Position numbers and translations under genes: made by a program. Below are positions 1 through 15,100 of a stretch of 64,000 bases of DNA, in pieces. Each line of letters begins with the position of its first letter. Position 1 is the stretch's first letter. The DNA is from Saccopteryx bilineata (Eukaryota > Chordata > Mammalia > Chiroptera > Emballonuridae), in contig NC_089495.1 of assembly GCF_036850765.1 (NCBI RefSeq), positions 203,733,847-203,797,846 of the forward strand, in the 5' to 3' direction. Under the pieces are notes generated by a model, which saw only the letters and a list, made by a program, of their open reading frames with translations, did not search any database and was not told where the DNA came from.

Positions 1-2078
1 CCATGGCAGGTGCTTGTTGAATGGATGCGAGAATGGAGTTCTAGGCGTGAGGCGTGTTTCGCTTTTCTCTTCCTCCTCTGGGCTGTTCCCGTCTGAGGAG
101 GAGCCTGGTCTGCGGAGAGCCTGGATTCCGGGCCTGGTTCTCCTCGCACCAGTCCCGTCCCCCCACTGACCTTTAGGTCCCTCACTGTGAAATAAGCTTG
201 TCAGACTCAGGGACCCCCTCAAATCGCTTCCGACTCTGCCGAGGTTCTGAGATGCTGGGTAACACTTGTGTCAGGGCCGTGGAAGCTTCTCATCCTTCCT
301 TCACGTCTGAGCAGCCTGTAGCCATTGGCTGATGACATGATGGACACCAGCCAACAGGATTGTGTTCACACACACAATTTTATTTCACTCCCACAGCGAC
401 CCTATGAGCCAAGTCCCATGATTTTACCCCATTTTATAGATGGGGACAGAGAGAGGAAGTGAACCTGCCAAGGTTAATGACACAACCAGGAAGGGATAGA
501 ACTGGCCTCTTGCCGGGTAGCCCTCTCTGCTTTAGAAGCTGCGGATAGATACCTGGGTGATGGTGGTGGCTGAACGAAGTCCATGTTGATCCAGGGGGGT
601 ATGCAGGGCTGGGGTGGTGTGGATATGGCCGAGGCAGAACGGGCCATGCAGTGGGTCCTAGTTACAGCTAAGGTTCAATGTGAGGAAATGCCCAACGTTG
701 GCCTGGAGGGCCGGGGAGTGTTCAGCATCCAAATCTCCTGGCCCTGCTTGGTGACACAGTCCTATCCTGCCCCCCTGAGGCAAGAAGTGATAATTCCCCG
801 GTCACTTACAGGTGTTTCTCCAAAAGAGCCTTTCGTGTTGGGTGAGGTGGTATTGGGCCTTCCTGAGACTCATAGAACCTTGGGTTGATCAGGATGCCCA
901 GCCCAAACTCAGACGCAGTTGCATGTAAGTGTATGTGTGTATATGTGAGCATTTGCGAGGGTATTGGTGTGGATTGTGCATATGTGTTTGTGTCTGTTTA
1001 TGTTAATATCCATATGGGTGTATGCATAGATGTACATGTGCCTGACCATGTGCACACATATGTAACTATGTGTGTAGCTTGAATATGAGTGGGGTTCCAT
1101 ATCAGCACAATATCCCAGTCAAAGGAACACGATCTAGTAACTACAATATAATGGAAAATATTTCAGGGTTACATTGGGCGGCAAGTATCAGAAACCCCCA
1201 CAAGTAATAATAGCTTAAATAAATGAGAGGTTTATTTTTTCACATGTTTTAAAAGTCCAGGGGTCAGCTGTTTATTTAGGCTGTTATTGCTGCTTAAGAA
1301 TGCCCTTGAGGAATCAGGCTTTTAGCTTTGCCATGCTTTTTTTTTTTTATTTAAGATTTTACAGAGAGAGGAAGATGAGGAGGGAGTGACAAGTTTTAGT
1401 TACTTTACTTTAGTTGTTCACTGATTGTTTTTCGTATGTGCAAGCCCAGGGTCTCGAACCAATGACCTCAGTGCTTCAGGTTGAAGCTCTGTCCACCGTG
1501 CCACCAGTCTGGTGTCCCACAGAACATTTTAAACTCCTCTCCTGGCCATTATTCCTCTGAACACCTCCTTGAAGACCCTCCCCAGCACTCGCCTGCGTGG
1601 CTTTTCTCTCCCAGCCTTCCCTGCTCTGTTACTCTAGCTCTTTTTGTGTACCTCAACTTGCCATCAAGCCTCTTCGGTTCCTGCATATTTCCCCCCTAAT
1701 TAGTGCATTGCCGTGGTTCTGTCCCGCAAAGGGGGACCTGGGAGCTGGCTCAGCAGGACAGTCCTTAGATATCAGGAAAAGGCAAGGAAACGAATCGTCA
1801 CGCTGTGATCATTTTGGCCCCATCGCGCATGTTTGAGCGTGTGTATTTGTGTGTGCATAGCTCTGTGTGTATCTCCTGGTCTCTTGCTCCTAGACCTCAT
1901 GAGGCCCCAACAACTGTGGCTGGATCACCAGCAGCGAGTGTTGCTGTGATTCTCTCGTGGACGCCCCTGTGGTTTCTTCTGCTTTTGCGGTAGATGGGGT
2001 TTCTTGGGCCAGATGTTGGGTTGGCCAGCTGCAGCAGTGGACAGACCCTCCGCTCCACCTCCCTCCTTGTGCCTGCAG
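1..2078 (+). other. SNTA1: SNTA1 intron (5' part lies outside the window)
   Basis: No coding exon is recognisable here. The first recognisable SNTA1 exon begins at 2079 and starts inside a codon, so this stretch is intronic. It holds a MIR-like fragment near 380-500, a TG/TA-rich simple tract near 930-1075 and a SINE near 1327-1516. The preceding exons (PH1a and PDZ parts) must lie before base 1. Confidence 0.8.
1327..1516 (-). mobile_element. Bat tRNA-derived SINE (short form)
   Basis: T-rich tail at the left, then a purine-rich tract and the inverted tRNA-like head (gggtctcgaaccaatgacc). Diverged copy. Confidence 0.7.
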
Positions 2079-5960
<3,882 letters not shown>

Positions 5961-6474
5961 ATGCCGCTGGATGCATTCGCCCCAAGGAGGGGGTGTCCCC
6001 CCCATGGCCTGACCTGGCCCTCCACCGACTGATGGTCACCACTGGGCTGAGGGAAGGGAGAGGAGAACAAGTGTGCAGAGAGACCCAGCCTCTGAGGAGG
6101 CTGGGAGAGTCTCGGGGACTGGGACCCGGATTCAGAACTCAGTGGATCTTGCCTGTGATGGGGTAGTCAGTCCCCTGCTGCCCCCGCCCCCATCTCCCCA
6201 CCAGTGCCTTTTGCAGAGAGATATTTTGTGTACACAGAAGCCATTCCAAGCCTGGGACCGGCCCCTGTGGGGATCCTGACCCCAGCCAACAACTGCCAAG
6301 CCTCCTAGAGGCCCTCAAGCCCCCCCTAGAGGCCCCGTCAGAAGCTGGAGCTGCCTGGGGTCTGAGGCAAGAGAAAGAGGAGGAGCCTTTCTGTTCCTTT
6401 CTGCCCTCCGCTCCACCCCCTTGGGGCACGTGTGGTTTCCCCTTCATCCTCTCTTTCCTCCTTATTCTTGGATA

Positions 6475-6480
6475 AATAAA
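6475..6480 (+). terminator. SNTA1: SNTA1 poly(A) signal AATAAA
   Basis: A canonical AATAAA lies 515 bases after the SNTA1 stop codon, followed about 15-20 bases later by a GT-rich stretch (gtctgtggtttgtgcc), the usual downstream element. The 3' UTR is therefore about 0.53 kb. Confidence 0.85.
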
Positions 6481-7077
6481 CAGCCTGTGAGCACAGAGGC
6501 AGTCTGGCCTAGTGTCTGTGGTTTGTGCCTTGGCCTTTGAGTCCTGTGATGGTTCCTGAAGTCCCAAGATGGACCAGACCAGTGGTTCTCAAACTCTTTG
6601 AAGTGGGGGCGCATTTAAAATCCTACAAATAATTGTAGGCACACTATATACAAATTTCTGAGAAATATGTTATAATGATTAAGTCAAATATTAAAGAAAA
6701 AATATAAAGTCCAAGCATGCTTTTATGGTAATTAAATGAATAAATACAACAAAATTAAATTTATTCTGACATTAAAAAACATTTTTATGTTACATTTTTT
6801 GAGTTATGCTTTTTAGAATTTGTAAAAAAGAGGGGTAAAAAAATTAAAAAATGACAAAAAAGTTATCTTTTTATATATATAGATACATTCTTAGTAAGAT
6901 TTAGTAAATTTGGCAGGTCCCGGTGCAAATGTGTTAAGTTTTTTCATTCTTGTGTTTATGAGAAACATGAGCCTGATGTGTCCTAGTGATTTCTTCAATG
7001 TTTGGGCATATATTTGAAAGGCAAACTCTCATTTCCTTGTCAATACATTGAAGAATTCCTCTCTTTTTACTCTTGTG

Positions 7078-7300
7078 TTGAGTGCAGAAACCCCCACCAT
7101 ACATATCATCTTAACTTTACACTAAACAAAGGATAGAAGAAACTTGCCTCCAGTCTTTCCGGGGAATATGGGCAGGTAGTGTAAACAATCCAGCACCACA
7201 GCTTAACAGCCTTTTGCAACCTAATCAGGCAAGTGAGGTGGGGGGTTGGGCAGACTGTCAGCTTACAGCCAATTCCCCACACCTCTGTCCCCCCAAAATC
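7078..7300 (+). mobile_element. LTR fragment, same family as 58890-60090
   Basis: Shares with 59046-59240 the ordered blocks 'gtgcagaaa..cc.ccaccatacat', 'acaaaggata', 'cctccagtct', 'aacaatccagcac/tcac' and 'caagtgaggtggggggttgg'. Truncated: it lacks the TATA and poly(A)-signal part seen in the longer copy. Confidence 0.65.
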
Positions 7301-7975
7301 TAAACTCCAAAAACCCTGTTGGTTTTTTGGTTCCCAACAGGCACATATTTCTCTGGAATACCATAGGGCGCACCTGGAAATCTTCTAGAACCACTGGACC
7401 AGACCCAAGACTGGGGCCCCTTTCCTGGAAGATAAGCAGGCCTTGAAGCACAGGACCAAAGAGAGAGAGAGAATTGGTTACTATTGTTGCATAACAAATT
7501 GCCCCTAAATTTAGCATCTTAAAACAACAAACATTGATTATCTTTCAAGTACTGTGGATTAAGGATTTGAGAGGGGCTAAGTGGGTTGTTCTTATCATGA
7601 GGTTGTAAGTCAAGATTTTGGCTGGGGCCACACTCATCTGAAGGCTTGACTGGGGCTAGCGGCTCTGTTTCCGGGATTGCTCACTCACTGCTATCGGCAG
7701 GAAGCTCCAGTTCTTCATCATGTGGACCTAACCATAGGGCTGCTTGCCTGGGCTCATGACAGGCAGCTGGCTCCCACCAGAGTGAGTGACGTAGGAGAGA
7801 GAGCCAAGAGGAAGCCACAAGGCCTCAATAGCCCAGTCTTGGATGTCACACACTGTCACGTCTGCTTTATTCCTTATTCTATGCATTAGAAGTGAGTCTG
7901 GAGGCCCAGCCCACACTCAAGGGGAGGGGGATTTGATTCCACTTGAAGAAAACAATGTCAATGACCTTGTAGACC

Positions 7976-8163
7976 TATTTATTTAATTAATTAAAATGTA
8001 TGAATTTGAAAGAGAGAGATAGACAGACAGAAACATCAATTTGTTATCCCACTTATTTATGTATTCATTGGTTGATTCTTGTATGTGTCCTGACCAGGGT
8101 TTGAACTCGTAACCTTAGGGTATCAGGATGGTGCTCTAACCAACTGAACTATCTGGCCAGGGC
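7976..8163 (-). mobile_element. Bat tRNA-derived SINE (short form)
   Basis: A/T tail, GA-rich tract, 'aaacatcaatttgttatccc' body and inverted tRNA head ending 'tatctggccagggc'. Confidence 0.85.
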
Positions 8164-9309
8164 TGTGTGGACCTATTTTAAAACCATCATAGAGAATCTC
8201 TCAGGTCAGTTTCCTGCCAAAGGGAGGACACTTGGAACTGCTTAGTGGAACATTCTTTGGAAGCTGTACCATGCTGTCTGATCAGATCACATCCTAAATT
8301 ATCTGGAGAACCACAGTAAGGGAAAGAAGAAAACCATAATATAATTCTTGGCCTGTGTTTGCCTTCGCAATGCAATGATTTGGTACCCAGCAACCATCTA
8401 AGGAGACAGTGTAAAGTTTATTGCAGTATGCTCAAATTCCTGAGATCCAGCCTTGTTTCCATCATCCCCACTGCCCCAGGACACCACACTGGTCCAAGAT
8501 TCCACACTCTGGACAACTGCCACAGCCTCCTAAATGCTCTCCCGATCTGTTTCCATGCCCTCCTACCCCCAATGCAGTGTATTCTCCACACAGCAGCCAC
8601 TTTACAGGCAATGAAGCTGGGAGTCAGCAGAGGTAACTAACTTGGCCTTGGCTATCTTGGTAAGTATGAGAGCCTCAACAGAAACCCAAGAAGTCTGACT
8701 TTGAATTAGTGAGTGGTAAGAAGAGTGATTTGTGATCAAATTGGCTTGTAGGTGGATCCCAACCCTGCCATGCACTAGTTGTGTGAGCTTCAGCACATGA
8801 CTACCTTTTGTATTTTCAGCTTTCTTGCCTATCAAATGGACCAATAATAACCTCAAAGTTCTAGTGAGGAGCAGTTGAAGCAGGGGCTGCCAGGGTCCCC
8901 AGAGCCTTACAAATTCAGCTTGCTGGGACCAATGTGTATGCCTCTTATTGACAGAGGGCTTCCTCCCAATCACAGCCTCTTGCACAGGCAGAGCAGAAGC
9001 ACTGAGGAATTAACACATGGAGGAGCATCTTGCCACCATGACTGCTAGTATATAACTGCCCTGGATTCCTCTCCCCTTGGGTGAAATAATTATGAGGTGT
9101 CTGTTTTACAATGTTTCCCAGAGCTCCCCAAAAGAATTAAAACCCTGGTGCCCGTCATGATAACTGGCTTGGTCACATACTCTTTATTGGCTGTCTCCCC
9201 TTCCCTGTCTCATTGTCTTGACCACTCCATGCGTGTTCCCTGAGATCACATATATGCACTCAAATTTGTGTCTCGAGGTCTGCTTCTGGAGAACCCAAGC
9301 GAAGATATA

Positions 9310-10230
9310 AAGCAATCACTTATTCATTCAACAAATACTTTTTAAGTTCGTCTGTGAATGAGACTCTGGGCTAGAGCCTGTGGATATTGCAGTGAACAAG
9401 ACAGAATGTGTTCCGGCTCTCAAGAAGCTAAAAATCTTGGAATAGGCAATGACAATAAAAAAAACCCCAAAAACCAATGCTGTGCCTGACCAGGTGGTGG
9501 CGCAGTGGATAGAGCGTCAAACTGGAATCAGAGGACCCAGGTTCGAGACCCTGGGGTTGCCAGCTTGAGCGCGGTCTCATCTGGCTTGAGCAAAAAAAAA
9601 AGCTCACTAGCATGGACCCAAGGTCACTGGCTCGAGCGGGGGGTTACTCAGTCTGCTGAAAGCCTGCGGTCATGGCACATATGAGAAAGCAATCAATGAA
9701 CAACTACGGTGTTGCAACGTGTTGCAACGAGAAACTGATGATTGATGCTTCTCATCTCTCTGTTCCTGTCTGTCTGTCCCTGTCTATCCCTCTATCTGAC
9801 TCTCTCTCTGTCCCTGTTAAAAAAAAAAGTTAAAAGAAAACCAAAAAACAAAACCAATGCTATCACTTTGCATAGTGACAAGTATTGTGAAGAAGACGCT
9901 GCGATAGTCAAGGGAGCAGTGACCACCGTGAGGTGGTCAGAAGGGGCCTCTCTGAAGAGATGGTAGTTAAACTGAGACATGAAGGAGGAGAAAGGGCGAC
10001 CCATGCAACATTTTGGGAGAACATTCTGGGAAGAGATTAGCAAGTACAAAGGCTCTGAGACAAACATGTGCTTGGGGCATTGAAGGAGTAATATGAAATT
10101 ATGTAGTTGCAGTGTTGTCAACCAGAGAGAACGTGCTAGGATGAGTACACAGTAAGAAGTGGTTGGAGAAGTAAAAATAAGCAAAGGTCAGATCACGCAG
10201 TTCCTAGGACACAGTAGGAAAAATGGATTT
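9310..10230 (+). mobile_element. LINE-2 3' region interrupted by a SINE
   Basis: Left part has 'cattcaacaaatactt' and 'gatattgcagtgaacaagac'; right part has 'gggcctctctgaagagatgg' and 'gggaagagattagcaagtac', both typical of L2. The SINE at 9484-9838 was inserted between them. Confidence 0.55.
9484..9838 (+). mobile_element. Bat tRNA-derived SINE (long form)
   Basis: Head 'cctgaccaggtggtggcgca', B-box-like 'ggttcgagacc', pyrimidine tract 'tctctctctgtccctgtt' and A-rich tail. Target duplication 'aaaaccaatgct' on each side. Confidence 0.9.
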
Positions 10231-10979
10231 ATTGCAAGGTGACAGACAGCAAGCTACCTGAGTGTTCAGCAGAGTTAACAAAACAAACAAACCCTCCTAG
10301 GCTCTGTGTGGGAAATAGTCTGCAGGAGACACGGCCAAAGTACAGAATGAAAACTGGGAAGTGCACAGATTTGAGACATTTTGGAGTCAGAGCTGACAGG
10401 AGGGCTTGCTGACAAGACTGAGTATAGAAATTGAAGGAAAGGAAAAAATGCACTAGTTTCTCCTAGTGCAACTGGGAGGATGCTTGGATCATTCACTGAG
10501 ATTGGGCAGACTGGGCACAGATAGGTTTTGAGTGAGGATGTGTGTGGAAATGAAAAGTTCTGTATAAAGTTTGACATGGTCATTATACACCCAAGGGGAG
10601 ATGCCACTTAAGCAGCTGAGTTATGGATCTGTAACTCCAGCAGGGGTCCAGGCTGGAGACTTGAATCCGGGTCTTTAACCTATATCGCAGCGCTGTCCAA
10701 AAAAAAGGTTGTAAGCCATGTATGTAATTAAAAAGTTCCCAGTAGCCACATTAAAAAGTAAAAGGAAACAATGAGTTAATTTAAATAATATATTTAATCC
10801 CATATATCCTAAATATTATTTCAAGAAGTAATCAATATAGAAATTATCGATGAGACATTTCGCATTTGTTCTTCGACATCCAGCGTGTATTTCACCTTTA
10901 GAACCTATTTAATTCTCGCTCACCACATTTCAATCACTCAGTTGCCACATGCCGACTACTGGGTACCGTGTTCAGCGAG

Positions 10980-11260
10980 CGGTGGAGATTTTTCAAAACC
11001 AGGAACCGGATCCACCCGGACCTTACGGAGGAGGCACTTCTGTTGGAACCTCCCGGACGGAAGTCGCGGCGGAACGGAAGTCATGTGTGTGTGCGCGCGC
11101 GCGCAGCCGCAGACAGCTGAGAGTGTAACCAGTGCCCGGCGCTCCGGCTGCGGGAGGTGAGTGGCGCGCCTGGCGGGCATGTCCTGCGCATCCGTCCGTG
11201 TTTGCGCGGGGGCCGGAGGGTCCGCGAGGCCCGGAAGTAAGCGGTGTTTAAGGGTGGATG
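10980..11260 (+). promoter_or_regulatory. CDK5RAP1: CpG-rich promoter of CDK5RAP1
   Basis: The only strongly CpG-dense, TATA-less block upstream of the CDK5RAP1 start exon. It carries three GGAAG motifs in ETS-like context (acggaagtc twice near 11057 and 11074, cccggaagt near 11231) and a 21-base alternating TG/CG run at 11084-11104. Housekeeping-type promoter; the start site itself cannot be fixed from sequence alone. Confidence 0.75.
11030..11156 (+). other. CDK5RAP1: CDK5RAP1 non-coding exon 1 (5' end approximate)
   Basis: Ends in a strong donor, cgggag|gtgagtgg, inside the CpG-rich block. The coding exon at 12153 begins after a good acceptor and has untranslated bases before its ATG, so an upstream non-coding exon is needed and this is the only good candidate. 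Confidence 0.65.
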
Positions 11261-12173
11261 GTGCGGTGGGTACGGAGCGGATCCTGCTGTCAGACTGTCG
11301 GGGTTCCCATCCCTTGTGACCTTAGGCAAGGCACCCTTCCTCACCCCGAGCCTTAGCTGCAACCAGTATCCTTATGCATAGGTCATTTTGCACGTGTAAG
11401 GAAGGGTGTATCTGCAGGATAAATATTTAGGAATGGAATTGCTTGGTCAAAGAGCTTGTGTGTGTGTAATTTTGACGGAAAGTAGAGAATTGTTCTCTGT
11501 AAAGGTTGTGCCATTTCCCATCCCTCCAGCCATGGATGGGAAGTTTGAAGGCAGCAACCTGAGACCCTTGGAGGGTAGAAGGAGTCACTGATGAGGCTGT
11601 GGTGCCCCATGTTAGATGTCTTATTTTTGAAGAAACTCAGAGGAAGATGCCCTCAAGTGATACATAGTTTTCACGACTGCGGGGGGCCTATGTAGCAAGG
11701 GGGCCGGCTGTGCTGCTTACTGGCTCTGGGGGCTTAGGTGAGTTCCTCAGCCTCTCTGTGCCTTTCCTCATCTCTGAATGGCATAATACTAGTGTCTGTT
11801 GCCTATGTTGCTTAGGATTGCTGTGAAGATTTAATGAGTGAATACCTTAAAGCCCTTGGAATTGTTCCTGTCACAAGGTGCTACTTTAGTTTGTCAGGGC
11901 TTCTCACCTCACCTCTGTTACCTCTTTGTTTTGAAAACAGACTGCCTAGATTTGCGCCTCATCTCTGCCACTCCTTTGTGTGATCTTGGGCAAGTTGCCT
12001 CAGTTTTTTTCACTGATAAAAATAGGGATACTACTGTTAAATGTATCTTCTTGGGTTTTTGTGAGGCTTCAATGTATTAATACACTTGGAATACTTAGAG
12101 CATTCTACACAGTGTTCCATAAATGTTGATGATGTCTGTCATTCTCTTGCAGAGGTTGGGCTGTTTTAGTGCC

Positions 12174-15100
12174 ATGCATCATGTCCAGTGTGCCCTCCAA
12201 GCATCGAAGTGTCTGGGGTGGGGGTCCTTGGCCTCTGGGTCCTGCCTGCTGCTCCGGAGCTGCAGGGCACACAGCAGTGTCTCTGGCATTACTGGTCCCA
12301 GTCCAGAGGGGGAGCAGGAGGATGGAGTTCGCAAGGATTTCAGCTCCAGGCTGGCCACCGGACCGACTTTTCAGCACTTTTTAAGAAGTGCTTCAGTTCC
12401 TCAAGAGAAGCTGTCCTCTGCAGACCTGGGGGACCCACCCCCATATCTCACGGTGGACCAGCTTTCAGGAAGGCAGAGGAAAGGTTGGTTTCACTTTTTG
12501 TCTCTCTTTGGGCTTTCTGCTTTGCTCTTTTCCAGCCTGATTCTGAACTATTCTTTTACTACAGACCTGGTGTTGGAGGGTTAACAGTGTGGGAAGGCTT
12601 GCTAAGTAATGGAGTTATCAAACTCCACCAAGTAACCTTAATATAAAGAAACGTATAGCTGTTGGTACACGTGACGGGGGGTAGAGTCGGTGCTGTAGAA
12701 ATTCATTCTTTGTGTTTAGGCAGAGGTTTTCTTTTTTTGCAAAGATTTAAAAATATATGTATTAAGAGATAATTTAAGCAATTTAATTAAGATTATCGAT
12801 TGGGAGGAAATCACACTATTAAGGTCAGGGACACCAGATTAGTGCAGAATAGCCCCTCCATTGAAAGTGGCACAGCGCAGAGATGTTAATTTATGACTCC
12901 AGACACACAGTCACAGAGGACAGAGAACCACGTGGGCAGCGGATTCGGTTCAATATCCAGACCTAGAAATAGGACAGCTCATCATGCTTGGCCTTGTTGG
13001 TCTGATAGTCGTGCAAGGCCAGGGGCTTGTTTTCGTGTGGGAGACTTTTATACACTCGAATGTGTATGAAGTCATCATCTGCAACTTGAACCTTGATGAA
13101 GTAGTTAGTCCCCGCAACTATCTGGCTCTTAAACTCCACAGCCTTAAACATTGTGTAGTTCTTGTTTTCCTTTGCCTCTAGCTGGGGCTTTACCTGGTCG
13201 GCGATGGCCTGGACGTCGGCCGTGGCGGGCTGGGTGGCGGTACACCCGCCGCACATCCTCCCCATACCGCTCATGGTGGAGCAGCGGACACGGAAGAGCA
13301 GCGGACACGGAAGAGCAGCAGACTACCAGTGTGGTCTAGGCAGAGGTTTTCTTAGGAACATTATGAAATGTTTGAAGAGGAATTAAGGGACAGTCAGACC
13401 TTTCCCCCATTGCTGTATTTAAAAAAACTATTTCCCTTTATAATTCTTAAAGATTTGGTGGCAATCATAAGGTGAAAGTTATTTATAACTTGTTTTCATT
13501 TAACATTTTCCCAAATACTACATTTTCCCAAATAATTAATTTTTAAAAATTGGTACAAAAATATCACATTGGGCTGTACCATGATGTTTTCCAACCTGTT
13601 CCCTATAGTTGGACATTAGGTTATTTTATCATTAGTTTTACCTTGCGTGTTGCAATACCTTAATTGTTCATTGATTGCTTTCTCATACGTGCCTTGACCG
13701 GGGGCTTTCAGCAGACCGAGTAACCCCTTGCTTGAGCCAGGGACCTTGGGCTCAAGCTGGTGAGCTTTTGCTCAAACCAGATGAGCCCTCGCTTAAGCTG
13801 GCGACCTTGGGGTCTCGAACCTGGGTCTTCTGCATCCCAGTCCGACGCTCTATCCACTGCGCCACCGCCCGGTCGGGCGACATTAGGTTATTTTAAAAAA
13901 AATTTTATATTATATATAAAACTGTGTCTCATCTATAGCTACATCTATATCTGTCTTTATATAGATAGATGTATATGTAGAGATAGATACAGATATTGCT
14001 TCTGTTAAATTTTTTTTCTAGAATAAATCTCTAGGGGTTGAATTAGTAAGTCAAGGAATAGGTATACCTTGTGAACCCTGCTAGGTATTTTGCAGTCCTT
14101 TATAATTTGTTGTTTCTTTTTTTTTTTAATTTTTAAAAAGTTATTGATTGAATTTAGAGAGACAGAGGAAGAGAGAGAGAGAGAGAGAGAAACAGACATC
14201 TCAGCCTGCTGTTCCAGCCATCCATGCACTCACTGGGTGACTCTTGCATGCACTCCAACAGGGGATTGAACCCACAACCCTGATACATCGGGATGATAGT
14301 CTAACCAACCAAGCTACCTGTCAGGGCAATATAATTTGTTGTTTCCTTTAGTCTCTCTCTGATATAAGCATTGGTGTTTTTTTTGTTGTTGTTGTTTTAT
14401 TTTTTTTAGACACGGAAAATTAGCCAAGGAAGGTTTTAAAACAAGCCTGATCTTTAGTTTCTTTCCCTCCCTCCCTCCCTTCCTCTCTCCCTCTTTTTCT
14501 TCCTTTTAAAATGGCTGCTATTTTCTATTGATTTTCATATGATTCTTTGTCATTTGACTTTATTTTTCTTTTTAAACATTTTTTGATTTTGGAGCCGTGG
14601 TGGTGGTGGTGGTGGGGACGGAGAGAAACATCAATTTGTTGTTTTGCTTAGTTATGCATTCATTTGTGATGTGCCCTGACTGGGAATCGAACCCACAACC
14701 TTGTCATATCCAGATGACACTTGAACTAACTGAGCTACCTGGCCAGGGCCTGTCATTCAACTTTTATCTCCATTTAGAATGTATTTGGTTCTGTGAAAGT
14801 GTGCTGGTGGGTGTAGGAGTTGTTGATACGGGGATTTAGTTTGAAGGAGCTTGCCCAAGTGTGAAGTTGATGTTCTTAAAACTTTGTGAAACTGTGTTTT
14901 ATGTCTTTATAACTATGCTTGCTTTCATTTAAGATGTTTAAAGTTACTGTAGGAAGTTGCCTCATCTTTTCTTGTGGCTTGACGGACCCTCTGTCCACTG
15001 GTGCTGCCTCCAGAGGCTGGAGCCTCGTTTTGAGAAGGAGTGTAGCACGTGGATTTAAACGTGTTACTCCTCTAGGTTGGTAATCCATGCTGTCAGCCCA

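Larger units (their letters stand above)
6500..11000. other. SNTA1-CDK5RAP1 intergenic region, repeat-rich
   Basis: No coding exon seen. Contents in order: a fragment opening with the hAT-like end 'cagtggttctcaaact' (about 6577-6950), an LTR fragment (7078-7300), an unnamed old interspersed repeat (about 7478-7720), SINEs (7976-8163, 9484-9838), a MIR-like stretch near 8760-8880, L2 sequence on both sides of the second SINE (about 9310-10230), and an A/T-rich old DNA-repeat-like stretch near 10690-10940. Confidence 0.6.
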
